Shown here: piece by piece, positions 1 to 8,326 of the stretch | How positions within the stretch are numbered: position 1 is the stretch's first letter | Layout of the letters: each line of letters opens with the position of its first letter | From: Tautonia marina | Lineage (GTDB): Bacteria > Planctomycetota > Planctomycetia > Isosphaerales > Isosphaeraceae | Direction of reading: 5' to 3' | Length of the DNA stretch: 64,000 nucleotides | NCBI RefSeq assembly: GCF_009177065.1 | Contig: NZ_WEZF01000008.1 | Coordinates: 203,475-267,474, forward strand | Program-made: the position numbers and the translations under genes | The notes under the pieces: generated by a model | What the model saw: the letters and a program-made list of their open reading frames with translations, nothing else | What the model was told of the DNA's origin: nothing | Databases searched by the model: none

Positions 1-776
1 GGGCATGTGCGGCCGCGGAGTTCCTTGCGTTTTTCGACTTCCTCGATGAAGCCGGAACCGAGGATGGCGGTCGGCAGGGCGAAGAAGCCGATGCCAAGGA
101 TCGCGGACAAGGAGGCGAGCAGGCGACCGAGCGAGGTCACCGGATGGACGTCTCCGTAGCCGACGGTCGTCAGGGTGACGACAGACCACCACATCGCGGC
201 CGGGATGCTGGAGAAGGCCTCGGGCTGGGCCTCGTGTTCGGCAAAATACATGAGGCAGGAGGTGATCAGGAGCATCAAGGCGAACACACAGGTCGTGAGA
301 ACCAGCTCCTCGCGCTTCGCCCGAATCACGTCGCCAAAAAGCCGAAGGGCGGAGATGTAGCGGGCGAGCTTGGCGGCGCGGAAGATCCGCAAGAGTCGCA
401 AGGCCCGGACGAATCGCAGGTCGAAGCCCAGCATGGGCAGATATGCCGGCAGCACGGCCATCAGGTCGATCAGGGCCATCGGCGTGACCATGAACCGCAG
501 TCGGCCCCAGATCGGCCGGGCGAAGCGCGGGTCGGCCGGGGCCGACCAGACGCGCAGCAGGTACTCGGCCGAGAAAACCGCCACCGAGAACCACTCGAAG
601 GCGTTGAGGGCGGGCCCGATCCGGCGATTGATGGAGGCGACCGAATCCACGATCACGGCCAGGATGTTCAGGACGATCAGGGCCAGCAAACCAATGTCGA
701 AGCCACGACTGAGGCGATCGCCCGGCCTGGCGACGTCAAGGATGGCCCAGAGACGATCTCGAATGGGGTGACTCAT
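1..776 (-). CDS. Voltage-gated-type potassium channel, C-terminus cut off
   Basis: Six-transmembrane K+ channel of the inner membrane. I translated the complement directly: an ATG at 776 opens MSHPIRDRLWAILDV and the frame stays open to the window edge, giving 258 visible residues. The S4 segment (about residues 120-140) carries regularly spaced arginines (RFVRALRLLRIFRAAKLARY), which is a voltage-sensor pattern. The selectivity filter TTVGYGD lies near residue 208, followed by the S6 helix and a charged EEVEKRKELRG start of a cytoplasmic tail. The ligand-free Kv-like layout (S1-S6, no visible cNMP domain yet) matches the bacterial ion-transport family. It is divergent from the symporter gene at 1050, with about 270 bp between them. 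The tail, and any regulatory domain on it, is outside the window. Confidence 0.88.
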   Translation of the reverse strand, partial: MSHPIRDRLWAILDVARPGDRLSRGFDIGLLALIVLNILAVIVDSVASINRRIGPALNAFEWFSVAVFSAEYLLRVWSAPADPRFARPIWGRLRFMVTPMALIDLMAVLPAYLPMLGFDLRFVRALRLLRIFRAAKLARYISALRLFGDVIRAKREELVLTTCVFALMLLITSCLMYFAEHEAQPEAFSSIPAAMWWSVVTLTTVGYGDVHPVTSLGRLLASLSAILGIGFFALPTAILGSGFIEEVEKRKELRGRTC

Positions 777-1049
777 CAGATCAAGAGGACGAATCGCCGG
801 GGATGACGAGGGGGAACCAAAGCGAAACCGGGGCGCGGCGTTGCGTCTCGGCGGATTGCGGGAAGGGCCATTGTAACCGGATCGAGGCCGGAGATTCTCG
901 ACGGTTGCGAATCGGCATCGTCCGAAGGCGATCGGGAGGGAAGGCGGGCGGGCTCGTCAGCCCCTGGCAGGTTGGGGAGGGATCTGCTATAGAGTCCGAT
1001 CTGGTCAGGGATTGCATGGAGCAGGCACGGGTTGGCCGAAGGGGGATGC

Positions 1050-2720
1050 ATGGGAAAACATGAGCGTTGGGCCTCTCGGATCGGCCTGGTGCTGGCGATG
1101 GCCGGCAACGCCGTGGGGCTCGGAAACTTCTTGCGATTTCCGGCCCAGGCCGCCCAGAACGGCGGCGGGGCGTTCATGATTCCGTACCTCGTGGCCCTGC
1201 TCGTCATGGGGATTCCGTTGATGTGGATTGAGTGGACGATGGGCCGGTACGGCGGGAGCCTCGGCCACCACTCGACGCCGGGCATCTTTCAGTCGATGGG
1301 CAAGAGCCGGGCCTGGAAGTACCTGGGGGTGCTCGGCCTGCTGACGTGCCTCGGGATCGCGTCGTATTACCTGTATATCGAGTCGTGGTGCCTCTCGTAC
1401 GCGATCTACTCGTTGCTGGGAGGCTTCGGGGCCGATGAGCCGGCGAGCTTCTTCGGCCGGATCACCGGGCAGAGCGACAACCAGCTTTTTGCGTTCAGCA
1501 TCCCTGGCCTGGTGATGTTCGCCATTTGCATCGGCATCAATATCTTCATCCTCTCGCGAGGGGTGTCGGGCGGGATCGAGGTGGTGGCCAAGGTGGCGAT
1601 GCCCCTCTTGCTCCTGTTTGGCGTCGTGCTGGCCGTACGAGGGTTGATGAGCGACCCGCTGGCCGACGAGGCCGTAAAGGAGAGCCCCTGGGTCGGCCTG
1701 AACTACATCTGGAGCGTGCCCGACTTCACGCAGATCGCCAACCCGGCGGTCTGGCTGGCGGCGGCGGGGCAGATCTTCTTCACCCTGTCGATCGGCATGG
1801 GATCGATCCATTGCTATGCGTCGTACCTGCGCAAGAAGGACGACGTGGCCCTGACCGGCGCAACAACCGCCTGGACAAACCAGATGTGCGAGGTGGTGAT
1901 CGGAAGCGCTTTGCTCCTGCCGATCGCCGTCAGCTACCTCGGTCTGCAGGGGGTCAAGGATAGCGTGGCCGGGGGCTCGGGCTTCGGCCTGGCCTTCTTC
2001 ACCTTGCCGACCTTGTTCAACAACTGGGGACCGCAATTCGCGCCGCTGGCCGGGTTCCTCTGGTTCGGGCTGCTGTTCCTGGCGGCGATTACCAGTTCGC
2101 TGGCGATGGGACAGCCGGTGATGGCCTTCCTGGAAGACGAGTTCAAGCTGAGCCGGGTCAAGGCGTCGTGGGCCTTGATGGGGATGCTGCTCTTCCTGGC
2201 CGTGCCGGTGGCGATGATCCACGAGCAGGGGGTCTTCAGCGACTTCGACTTCTGGGTCGGCACGTTCGCCCTGGTCGTCTTCGCCCTGATGGAGGTGATC
2301 CTCTTCGCCTGGGCCTTCGGCATCGACAAAGGGTGGGAGGAGCTGACCCGAGGGGCCGAGCTGAAGGTGCCGCGGGCCTTCTTCTACATCATGAAATATG
2401 TGACGCCGACGTTCATCATCGTCATCCTGCTGGCGGCGATCTTCAAGCCGAGCGTCGGCTGGGACGGCTTCTTCGGGTCGATCGGCTCGGGCCAGGGGGT
2501 GCCGACCTGGGAATGGGCCGGTGACAGTGTGATCGGCAAGATCCTGCACAAGGATCTGGTCACTCCCGAGGACGCCTCGCCCGAGGTCGTCACCTACTAC
2601 GAGAACCTGCGGACGGTTCGCACGTACGACCGGATCGGCCTGCTGGCCATCTTCGCCTTATTCTCGATCCTGGTGGCGATCGCCTGGCGTCGCAAGGGCA
2701 AAGGGGGAACCCCGTCATGA
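1050..2720 (+). CDS. Sodium-dependent symporter, neurotransmitter:sodium symporter (NSS/SNF) family
   Basis: Na+-driven uptake of an amino acid or related solute across the inner membrane; the substrate cannot be read from sequence. The 556-residue protein begins with the NSS signature in TM1 (GLVLAMAGNAVGLGNFLRFP, then NGGGAF), which builds the Na+ site, followed by about 11-12 hydrophobic segments. I chose the ATG at 1050 because AAGGGGGA lies just upstream and the signature follows at the usual distance; a TTG at 1032 is possible. Its stop overlaps the start of the next gene (ATGA at 2717-2720), so the two are translationally coupled. The coupled small membrane protein resembles the MetP/MetS arrangement, where a small subunit is needed for transport. 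A weak -10-like TATAGA lies at 988-993. Confidence 0.9.
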   Translation: MGKHERWASRIGLVLAMAGNAVGLGNFLRFPAQAAQNGGGAFMIPYLVALLVMGIPLMWIEWTMGRYGGSLGHHSTPGIFQSMGKSRAWKYLGVLGLLTCLGIASYYLYIESWCLSYAIYSLLGGFGADEPASFFGRITGQSDNQLFAFSIPGLVMFAICIGINIFILSRGVSGGIEVVAKVAMPLLLLFGVVLAVRGLMSDPLADEAVKESPWVGLNYIWSVPDFTQIANPAVWLAAAGQIFFTLSIGMGSIHCYASYLRKKDDVALTGATTAWTNQMCEVVIGSALLLPIAVSYLGLQGVKDSVAGGSGFGLAFFTLPTLFNNWGPQFAPLAGFLWFGLLFLAAITSSLAMGQPVMAFLEDEFKLSRVKASWALMGMLLFLAVPVAMIHEQGVFSDFDFWVGTFALVVFALMEVILFAWAFGIDKGWEELTRGAELKVPRAFFYIMKYVTPTFIIVILLAAIFKPSVGWDGFFGSIGSGQGVPTWEWAGDSVIGKILHKDLVTPEDASPEVVTYYENLRTVRTYDRIGLLAIFALFSILVAIAWRRKGKGGTPS

Positions 2721-2896
2721 ACACCACCGGCATGACCCCATCGGCCTGGATCTTCATGGGGATCGTCTGGACGGTCGTCCTGGGCATGACCGCCTACTGC
2801 TTCGCCAAGCTGTTGACCTCGAAGCAGTTCACCGAGCCCGACCACGACCCCGACCACACGCCGACGTTCAAGCCCGAGGAGGAGAACGACGGCTGA
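2717..2896 (+). CDS. Small membrane partner of the NSS symporter (MetS-like)
   Basis: A 59-residue protein. One transmembrane helix (about residues 10-31, SAWIFMGIVWTVVLGMTAYC) is followed by a short cytoplasmic, acidic and His/Asp-rich tail ending EEENDG. The start overlaps the symporter stop in an ATGA, and the stop at 2894-2896 precedes a strong hairpin. Small single-helix subunits of this type accompany NSS transporters in several bacteria; MetS of the Corynebacterium methionine carrier MetPS is the named example. Assignment rests on position, size and topology, not on close sequence identity. Confidence 0.75.
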   Translation: MNTTGMTPSAWIFMGIVWTVVLGMTAYCFAKLLTSKQFTEPDHDPDHTPTFKPEEENDG

Positions 2897-2932
2897 TCCG
2901 GAGGGATCGGATCGCAGGGAATCAAACGCAAT

Positions 2933-2968
2933 CGGCCCCGATCACCGGCGAATCGGTGATCGGGGCCG
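2933..2968. terminator. Bidirectional hairpin terminator
   Basis: A perfect 15-bp inverted repeat (arms 2933-2947 and 2954-2968, CGGCCCCGATCACCG) closes on a 6-nt loop. It sits between the convergent symporter/MetS pair and the sodium:alanine symporter. T-tracts are weak on both sides, so termination strength is inferred. Confidence 0.75.
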
Positions 2969-2990
2969 TGTTCGTTGAAGAACGACGAGC

Positions 2991-4742
2991 TTACTGCACG
3001 TCTCGGCCTTCGACCACGTCGGTGATCGAGGGCGCGGCGTGGGGAGGGTCCATCTCGCCGGCCTTGAAGCGGCGGAAGTAGTCGTGATAGGCGTTCATGG
3101 CCTGGCGGCCGAAGATGAGCATGATCGGGATGTTCGCCCAGAGCATCACGCCGGTGCCGAAGCTGGAAATGGTGTCGAGGGCCACGTCGGTTGTGATGAA
3201 GCCGGGCACGCAGGCGGCGACGATCAACAGGCAGTAGACAAACTTGTACGGCAGGACGCTGCGGGAGCCAAGCAGGTAGATCATTCCTTGCTCGCCGTAG
3301 TAGCTCCACGAGATCATCGTCGAGATGGCGAAGAGCCACGAAGCGATCGTCACCAGCCACTTGCCCAGCCCCGGTTGGACCCGGTTAAAGGCGTGGCTCG
3401 TCAGAGCCGCGCCGGGGTAGTCGCGGTAGACGCCAAAGCCCCCTTCGGACAGCGGTTCAATCCGGGGTTCGACCAGGCTGACGATGTCGGACCAGGAGAC
3501 GACGTGGCGGTTCTGCTCGGCATCGAACGTGACGTTCCCCATCACCCGGCGCGAGGTACCGCCGGTCAGGCGGTTCTCGTCGGCCTGGACGACGAGGAAG
3601 ACCATGTCGGTGCCGGTCTGCCAGCCGTCTCGGCTTGATTCGGGCAACGGCCCGGTCTCGACGCGCCACTGATCCAGTTGCTCGCCCTGGACGATGCGGG
3701 GGGCCTCGTCAAAGGTCGCGTTCGGCTCACGATTCCAGGCGCCGGTGAGCAGAAGGACCAGGGCGGTGAGGGTGCAGACGACAATCGTGTCGATAAACGG
3801 TTCGAGCCCCGCGACCACCCCTTCGCGGACCGGCTCGTCGGTCTTGGCGGCCGAGTGGGCGATGGGAGAGGACCCCTGGCCGGCCTCGCTAGAGAACAAG
3901 GCCCGCTTCATCCCCCAGACCAGGGCATAGCCGAACGTCCCTCCCACAAACGCCCCCTGCGCCTCCAGGGGGTTGAAGGCCGTGCGGACGATCAGGGCGA
4001 GCATTGCGGGGACCTCGGTGATGTTCACCGCGATCACATAAAAGGCCGCCAGCAGATAGATACCGCACATGAAGGGGACCAATCGGCCGGCGACCGCGCC
4101 AATCCGCTTGATGCCGCCGATAATGACCACGCCGACGATCAGGGCCATGACGATTCCGCTGAGAATTTGCGGGACGCCGAAATCCTTCTCGGTCACGATG
4201 CCGACATTCCAGGCCTGGAACATGTTGCCGCCGGTGATGGTCGAGATGAGCAAGGTGATGCAGAAAATCCCACCGATGACCGATCCGACCGGGGCCAGCT
4301 TCGGACCCATCGCCGAGAACCCCTGCTTGACCACCCACATCGGCCCGCCATGCGGGTTCTCGGGGTCGTCGGTATTGCGGTAGAGCATCGACAGGGTCAC
4401 TTCGGTCGTCTTCAGGGCCATGCCAACCAGGCCGACCATCCACATCCAGAAGACCGCCCCCGGCCCCCCGAGCGCGATGGCCAGGGCGACCCCGGCAATG
4501 TTCCCCAGACCGACCGTCGCCGAAAGCGCGGCCGAAAGTGCCTGAAAGTGATTAATTGCCCCGGGATCACCCTTGTCGTCGTACTTACCAAGAATCACCG
4601 GGGTGCCGTGCGTCAACGCGCGGACCTGCGACACTCCGCTCCAGATCGTAAACAGCACTCCCACCGCGAGCAAAAAGAACAGGACGTATTCATGCCAAAT
4701 AACATCATTCAGGGCATTCAACGTGTCCAGCAGGGGTTCCAT
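2991..4742 (-). CDS. Sodium:alanine symporter (AGCS family) with a soluble insert
   Basis: Na+-coupled alanine/glycine-type carrier in the inner membrane, 583 residues. The AGCS core is plain: SATVGLGNIAGVALAIALGG near residue 75, a GGPMWVVKQGF segment near 132, and the conserved SSEAGQGSSPIAHSAAKT region near 284-301. Between about residues 338 and 445 there is an extra, largely hydrophilic block (from NREPNATFDEAPRI to GVYRDYPGAAL) that typical family members of 450-500 residues lack; by topology it would form a soluble domain between two helices. The ATG at 4742 is preferred over a GTG at 4754 because AGAGGTGG lies 8 nt before it. The gene stands alone, convergent with the NSS pair. Confidence 0.9.
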   Translation of the reverse strand: MEPLLDTLNALNDVIWHEYVLFFLLAVGVLFTIWSGVSQVRALTHGTPVILGKYDDKGDPGAINHFQALSAALSATVGLGNIAGVALAIALGGPGAVFWMWMVGLVGMALKTTEVTLSMLYRNTDDPENPHGGPMWVVKQGFSAMGPKLAPVGSVIGGIFCITLLISTITGGNMFQAWNVGIVTEKDFGVPQILSGIVMALIVGVVIIGGIKRIGAVAGRLVPFMCGIYLLAAFYVIAVNITEVPAMLALIVRTAFNPLEAQGAFVGGTFGYALVWGMKRALFSSEAGQGSSPIAHSAAKTDEPVREGVVAGLEPFIDTIVVCTLTALVLLLTGAWNREPNATFDEAPRIVQGEQLDQWRVETGPLPESSRDGWQTGTDMVFLVVQADENRLTGGTSRRVMGNVTFDAEQNRHVVSWSDIVSLVEPRIEPLSEGGFGVYRDYPGAALTSHAFNRVQPGLGKWLVTIASWLFAISTMISWSYYGEQGMIYLLGSRSVLPYKFVYCLLIVAACVPGFITTDVALDTISSFGTGVMLWANIPIMLIFGRQAMNAYHDYFRRFKAGEMDPPHAAPSITDVVEGRDVQ

Positions 4743-4962
4743 CGTGAATTCCACCTCTCGGAGTGGCCCGGTCGAAGATGCGGGCGTTCGACGTGCGAGT
4801 GATCAGACCGGGGCAATCCGGCCCGAGGACAGGAAGGAAAGGAGAATGCCGGGAGAGGGGCAGCAACGTCTTGAGGATGGGAAGGACGATCCCGGCGCGA
4901 TGCTCCACCCTTATGGATTGGGAGCAGCGCGCCGGGGTTCTGGCAATCGTCGCCAGGTGGAA

Positions 4963-5598
4963 TCAGGGCAGTTCCATGACCTCAATCTTGCGCAGCGAGA
5001 CGACGCTGCCGGGGTCGTGCCCCTGGAAGGCGAAGTGCCCTTGTGTGTACTGACGGTCGTAGTCGAGCAGTTCGTACAGGACCTTATCGTTGACCTTCAC
5101 GGTGATCGACGTCACGACCTTGCCGCGGTATTCCTTGTCGACCACCTCGACTTCCTGGGTGAACCAGGTGTCGGGCGGCACGAGTTCCTCGTAGACGTGA
5201 ACACGAGTGTAGATCGATCCGGTCTTGATCGGGTCGCCGTGGGTGCTGTTAATCTGGGCTTCGTAGCCGCCGGAGAAGGTCGGGCCTTTTTCCGATCGGA
5301 AGTACATGCCCGAGTTGCCGCCGTCGTTAATCTTGATCTCGGCGCGGAAGCGGAAGTTGGTGTAATCCCCCTTGGGGCTAAAGAGCATCGACGGATCGCC
5401 CCGGCCGACGAGAAGGCCATCCTCGACCGTCCAGCTGCAATCGCCGTCGGGACGAAGCTTGATCATCTCCCAACCGCTGAGGGTTTCTCCATCGAACAGC
5501 GAGGTCCACTCCTCGGCCTTCGGCTCGGCCGCGCAGGCCACCAGGGGAACAAGCAGGGCGAGCGTTGCCGCCGCGCAGCAGGTGCGAAGCATGGTCAT
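4963..5598 (-). CDS. Secreted DUF1080 / 3-keto-disaccharide hydrolase domain protein
   Basis: A 211-residue exported protein. The ATG at 5598 has GAGG 8 nt upstream and opens a signal peptide (MTMLRTCCAAATLALLVPLV, then ACA|AEP). It is followed by a single concanavalin-like DUF1080 beta-sandwich: EEWTSLFDGETLSGWEM, DGLLVGRG, NFRFRAEIKINDGGNSGMYF, and the closing HFAFQGHDPGSVVSLRKIEV. This family is very abundant in planctomycetes and is linked to carbohydrate binding or 3-keto-glycoside hydrolysis; the specific substrate is unknown. The reading frame extends upstream, but that part has no signal-like sequence and overlaps the divergent intergenic region. No operon partner; the nitroreductase gene diverges from it. 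Confidence 0.88.
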   Translation of the reverse strand: MTMLRTCCAAATLALLVPLVACAAEPKAEEWTSLFDGETLSGWEMIKLRPDGDCSWTVEDGLLVGRGDPSMLFSPKGDYTNFRFRAEIKINDGGNSGMYFRSEKGPTFSGGYEAQINSTHGDPIKTGSIYTRVHVYEELVPPDTWFTQEVEVVDKEYRGKVVTSITVKVNDKVLYELLDYDRQYTQGHFAFQGHDPGSVVSLRKIEVMELP

Positions 5599-5801
5599 CG
5601 TACCTCGATTGTCAGCGTCCAAAGAGGGGAGAGAACACGAGCCTTGGCCGGCCTTGGTCCGATCCGATTCGATCCGGCTGAGGACCACTCCGGCAAGAAT
5701 GCCGGATCTTACGTCACCCGAAGGCCCGACGCCAGCACCGCCCGCCGTGCAGAGCCCCCTGAGATCGACCCGCTCCCCCTCGCCGCTGAGGACCACCGCT
5801 C

Positions 5802-6482
5802 ATGACCGCTGCCGAGGCCATCCAACGCCGCCAATCCTTCGTCCGGTTCGACCCCGATCGCCTCGTGCCCGACACGGTGCTGGCACGCTTGCTCCACCTG
5901 GCAAGCCGGGCCCACTCACCGCACCATCTCCAGCCCTGGCGGTTCCTCGTCCTCCGCGATCGGAACAACCGCAATCGGCTCCACCGCGCCGCGTTTCATC
6001 ATCCCCGGTTGTTTGAGGCTCCGGTGGCGATTCTCGTCCTCGGCTACCACCACCCGCACCAAAGCCACTGGGAGGCAATCCGAGAGCAGTTGGCCGCGGC
6101 TGCGCCGCTCTCCGCCGAGGATCTTGGCCGGATGAACGCTGAGGTCCGCCGCGACCTCGCCGCCGAGCCCGATCTCGGCGTCTGGGCCTGTCGGCACGCC
6201 CAGGCCGCCGCGACCACCCTGATGATCGCCGCGCCGGAACTCGGCCTCGCCACCGCGCCGATCGACCGCTTCGACGCTACGTTGATCGGCCAAACGTTCG
6301 GGATTCCCAACGATCACACCCTCTGCGCCGTCATCGCCCTGGGCTATCCGATCGACGATCCTCCCACGCCGCCGTGCCTTCCGCTGGCCGAGCTTTGCTT
6401 TCAGGAGCACTTCGGCCAGCCCTGGACGCTGGGGGAAGGAGACGATCCCGCTCCTCCCGAGGGGCGGTCTTCGTCCGATTGA
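5802..6482 (+). CDS. Nitroreductase family protein
   Basis: Predicted FMN-dependent NAD(P)H oxidoreductase, cytoplasmic, 226 residues. It opens directly with the family N-terminus (MTAAEAIQRRQSFVRFDPD), where the RRQS arginines normally contact the FMN phosphate. The SPHHLQPWRF segment (about residues 39-48) replaces the common PSxxNxQPW FMN-binding motif. The dimer-interface region GVWACRHAQAAATTLMIAAPELGLAT is near residues 127-152, and the late glycine-rich VIALGYP motif near 181. Substrate is unknown; relatives reduce nitroaromatics, quinones or act in cofactor biosynthesis. The gene ends about 30 bp before the SGNH hydrolase, so the two may be co-transcribed. Confidence 0.85.
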   Translation: MTAAEAIQRRQSFVRFDPDRLVPDTVLARLLHLASRAHSPHHLQPWRFLVLRDRNNRNRLHRAAFHHPRLFEAPVAILVLGYHHPHQSHWEAIREQLAAAAPLSAEDLGRMNAEVRRDLAAEPDLGVWACRHAQAAATTLMIAAPELGLATAPIDRFDATLIGQTFGIPNDHTLCAVIALGYPIDDPPTPPCLPLAELCFQEHFGQPWTLGEGDDPAPPEGRSSSD

Positions 6483-6513
6483 CGCCTTCCCGATCTCGTT
6501 CTACGATCACGCG

Positions 6514-8217
6514 ATGACCCGTTTTCGAGCCATCCGACGCCTCTTGATCCTTCTCGCGGTTCCGAGCGTCATTGCCGGAATGCTCGTCGCTCACTTCGCC
6601 GCTCTGGCCGGTCGGGAACCGGCGCGGCGATCTCCGACGCGGCCCATCCCTCGGCCCGAGCTACCGGGATGGCTCGACCAGCACTCGCTGATGGTCGATC
6701 AGGCGATGAGAGGGCAAATCGACCTGCTTTTTCTGGGAGACTCGATCACCCGAGGGTGGCTCGGCCAGGGCCGAAACCCGTTCGAAGGAGACGGGCTGGA
6801 TCTCTGGCAAGCACGATTCGCCCCCCGACGCGCGGCCAACTTCGGTATCGGCAGCGATCGGATTGAGCACCTGCTCTGGCGCATCCGGCACGGCGAGCTT
6901 TCAGGCCAGCTCGATCCGAGCGTCGTCGTCCTGATGATCGGCACGAACAACATCGGACTCGACCCTCCGGAGGTGATCGCCGACGGCATCGCCACGGTCG
7001 TCTCGGAAATCCGCCGCCGCCTGCCCCGATCGGTGATTCTGCTGATGGCGCTGACGCCCCGAGGGCTCTCGCCGACGCTTTCCTCGCCGCCGACGCACGA
7101 CCGAGCCCATCCGGACGTGGCCGAGGTCAACCGCCTGATCGCGCCACTCGCCCGGTTGCCCCGAGTCGGGTTCATCGACTTCGGGTCGGCCCTGCTCGGC
7201 GAGAACGGCCTGGTGCCCAGCGCCCAGTTTCCGGATTACCTGCACCTCAGCCGATCGGCCTATCTGGCCTGGGCCGAGGCGATCGAGCCGTTCCTCCAGA
7301 TCGTGCTGGGGGCGGTTTCCGAAGCAGAAGGCTCACCCCTCGGAGTCCCGGAGCAACCCTCGGAAAATGGCCTCGGCCAACGGCAGATCCTCTCTCCTGG
7401 TGATCTTGAGATTCCAGGGCGATCCGGGGACGATCCGGCACGCATGGCCGATCGCCTCGACAAGCTGGGCGTCGTCGGTCACGGGCACCGAAAGGTTGGT
7501 TCGGTTGGCGTGGGCCTGGCGGAGCAGGTCGAGCCGGAAGGCCTGCGGCGTTTGCACGGCAAAAAGGCCGTCTCGGGAGACGGTTTCCGTGATCACCCCG
7601 TCGTCTCCGGCCCGCTTCAAGGTGTCGGAAACCGGAAGACCGGGCAAGGCCGCGCCGTACGTTCGGGCCGCCTCGAAGACACGGTCGATGACCGCTCGGG
7701 TCGGGAACGGTCGGGCCGCGTCATGCACGGCGACGAATTCGCAGGCAGGGTCGATCCGATCCAGACACAGCGCCACCGTATCAAACCGCTCGGCCCCGCC
7801 TTCGACCAGGGTGATGCCCAGTTCCGCCAGGTCGGCCCGGTAGCGGTTTTCGAACCGCTCGCGGTCCTCGGGAGCGACGGCCAGGATACGCTGTGCCACG
7901 TCGTCGCGACGAGCGAACGGCTCGACCGCCCAGCGCCAGACAGGCCGGCCGTCGATCTCGTGGTCCACTTTTTTCCGGGTCGCATCTCCGAAGCGCCGGG
8001 ACTGCCCAGCGGCCGGAAAAAGAACGGCGAACGGACCCATGCGCGGCCCTCCTTCGAGGAATCGAGGCAGTTCGACGGCCAGGGGCGTTCATCTTGCGAT
8101 CGACGACCGGGCCTCGTCAACGCTCCGCAACCCTCATCCCGATCCGGCGTTCCCCTCGGATTGGGAGGGTTCTCTCAGCGGACGACGCACAACGAAAAGG
8201 AACGAACCAATGTTTGA
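6514..8217 (+). CDS. Secreted SGNH/GDSL-type esterase; 3' half runs antisense through ispD
   Basis: The first about 270 residues are a good SGNH hydrolase. There is an N-terminal membrane anchor or signal (RLLILLAVPSVIAGMLVAHF), block I with nucleophile LLFLGDSITRGW (about residue 73), block III MIGTNN (about 142), and block V DYLHLS (about 241) supplying the Asp-His pair. This is the family of platelet-activating-factor acetylhydrolase-like and carbohydrate esterases; the substrate is unknown. No stop codon follows in any of the three frames near 7310-7340, so the frame continues to 8217 as an exact antisense read of ispD (7333-8040). That 300-residue tail has no recognisable domain. Either the protein truly carries it, or the functional part ends near 7330. 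I am confident in the esterase domain and unsure of the 3' end. Confidence 0.7.
   Translation: MTRFRAIRRLLILLAVPSVIAGMLVAHFAALAGREPARRSPTRPIPRPELPGWLDQHSLMVDQAMRGQIDLLFLGDSITRGWLGQGRNPFEGDGLDLWQARFAPRRAANFGIGSDRIEHLLWRIRHGELSGQLDPSVVVLMIGTNNIGLDPPEVIADGIATVVSEIRRRLPRSVILLMALTPRGLSPTLSSPPTHDRAHPDVAEVNRLIAPLARLPRVGFIDFGSALLGENGLVPSAQFPDYLHLSRSAYLAWAEAIEPFLQIVLGAVSEAEGSPLGVPEQPSENGLGQRQILSPGDLEIPGRSGDDPARMADRLDKLGVVGHGHRKVGSVGVGLAEQVEPEGLRRLHGKKAVSGDGFRDHPVVSGPLQGVGNRKTGQGRAVRSGRLEDTVDDRSGRERSGRVMHGDEFAGRVDPIQTQRHRIKPLGPAFDQGDAQFRQVGPVAVFEPLAVLGSDGQDTLCHVVATSERLDRPAPDRPAVDLVVHFFPGRISEAPGLPSGRKKNGERTHARPSFEESRQFDGQGRSSCDRRPGLVNAPQPSSRSGVPLGLGGFSQRTTHNEKERTNV
7333..8040 (-). CDS. ispD: 2-C-methyl-D-erythritol 4-phosphate cytidylyltransferase
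   Basis: Transfers CMP from CTP to MEP in the non-mevalonate isoprenoid pathway; cytoplasmic, 235 residues, normal family length. Motifs in order: N-terminal nucleotide loop VLFPAAGQSRRFG, the VAVHDAARP block (about residue 102), LPGLPVSDTLKR (about 134), VQTPQAFR (about 160), VTDDAQLVEA (about 184), and the closing NLKITRREDL (about 210). The nucleotide loop is slightly unusual: the usual AAGxGxRMG reads AAGQSRRFG. The start at 8040 gives the family N-terminus directly. The gene stands alone on its strand, convergent with and fully covered by the long frame of the esterase. Confidence 0.95.
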   Translation of the reverse strand: MGPFAVLFPAAGQSRRFGDATRKKVDHEIDGRPVWRWAVEPFARRDDVAQRILAVAPEDRERFENRYRADLAELGITLVEGGAERFDTVALCLDRIDPACEFVAVHDAARPFPTRAVIDRVFEAARTYGAALPGLPVSDTLKRAGDDGVITETVSRDGLFAVQTPQAFRLDLLRQAHANRTNLSVPVTDDAQLVEAIGHACRIVPGSPWNLKITRREDLPLAEAIFRGLLRDSEG

Positions 8218-8326
8218 TCCCTCGAATCGAATGCCCTGAGACGAAGGGCGTGGTCCGCGATGCCGCGTCATGCCGAACGGTTTCCCTCGATTCCAGGGGA
8301 TCTTCCTTCCGGAGCCGGAACCAATC

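Noticed and set aside
144..806. Plus-strand open frame of 220 codons
   Set aside because: Antisense of the K+ channel, whose TTVGYGD filter and S4 segment are clear on the minus strand.
1005..2549. Minus-strand frame of 514 codons
   Set aside because: Antisense of the NSS symporter; composition is Arg/His/Gln-rich with no domain.
3678..4802. Plus-strand frame of 374 codons
   Set aside because: Antisense of the sodium:alanine symporter, with no recognisable motif.
8270..8326. Earlier start for the GIDE-LemA protein
   Set aside because: No ribosome site; the ATG at 8327 has CCGGAG upstream and begins directly with the first membrane helix.
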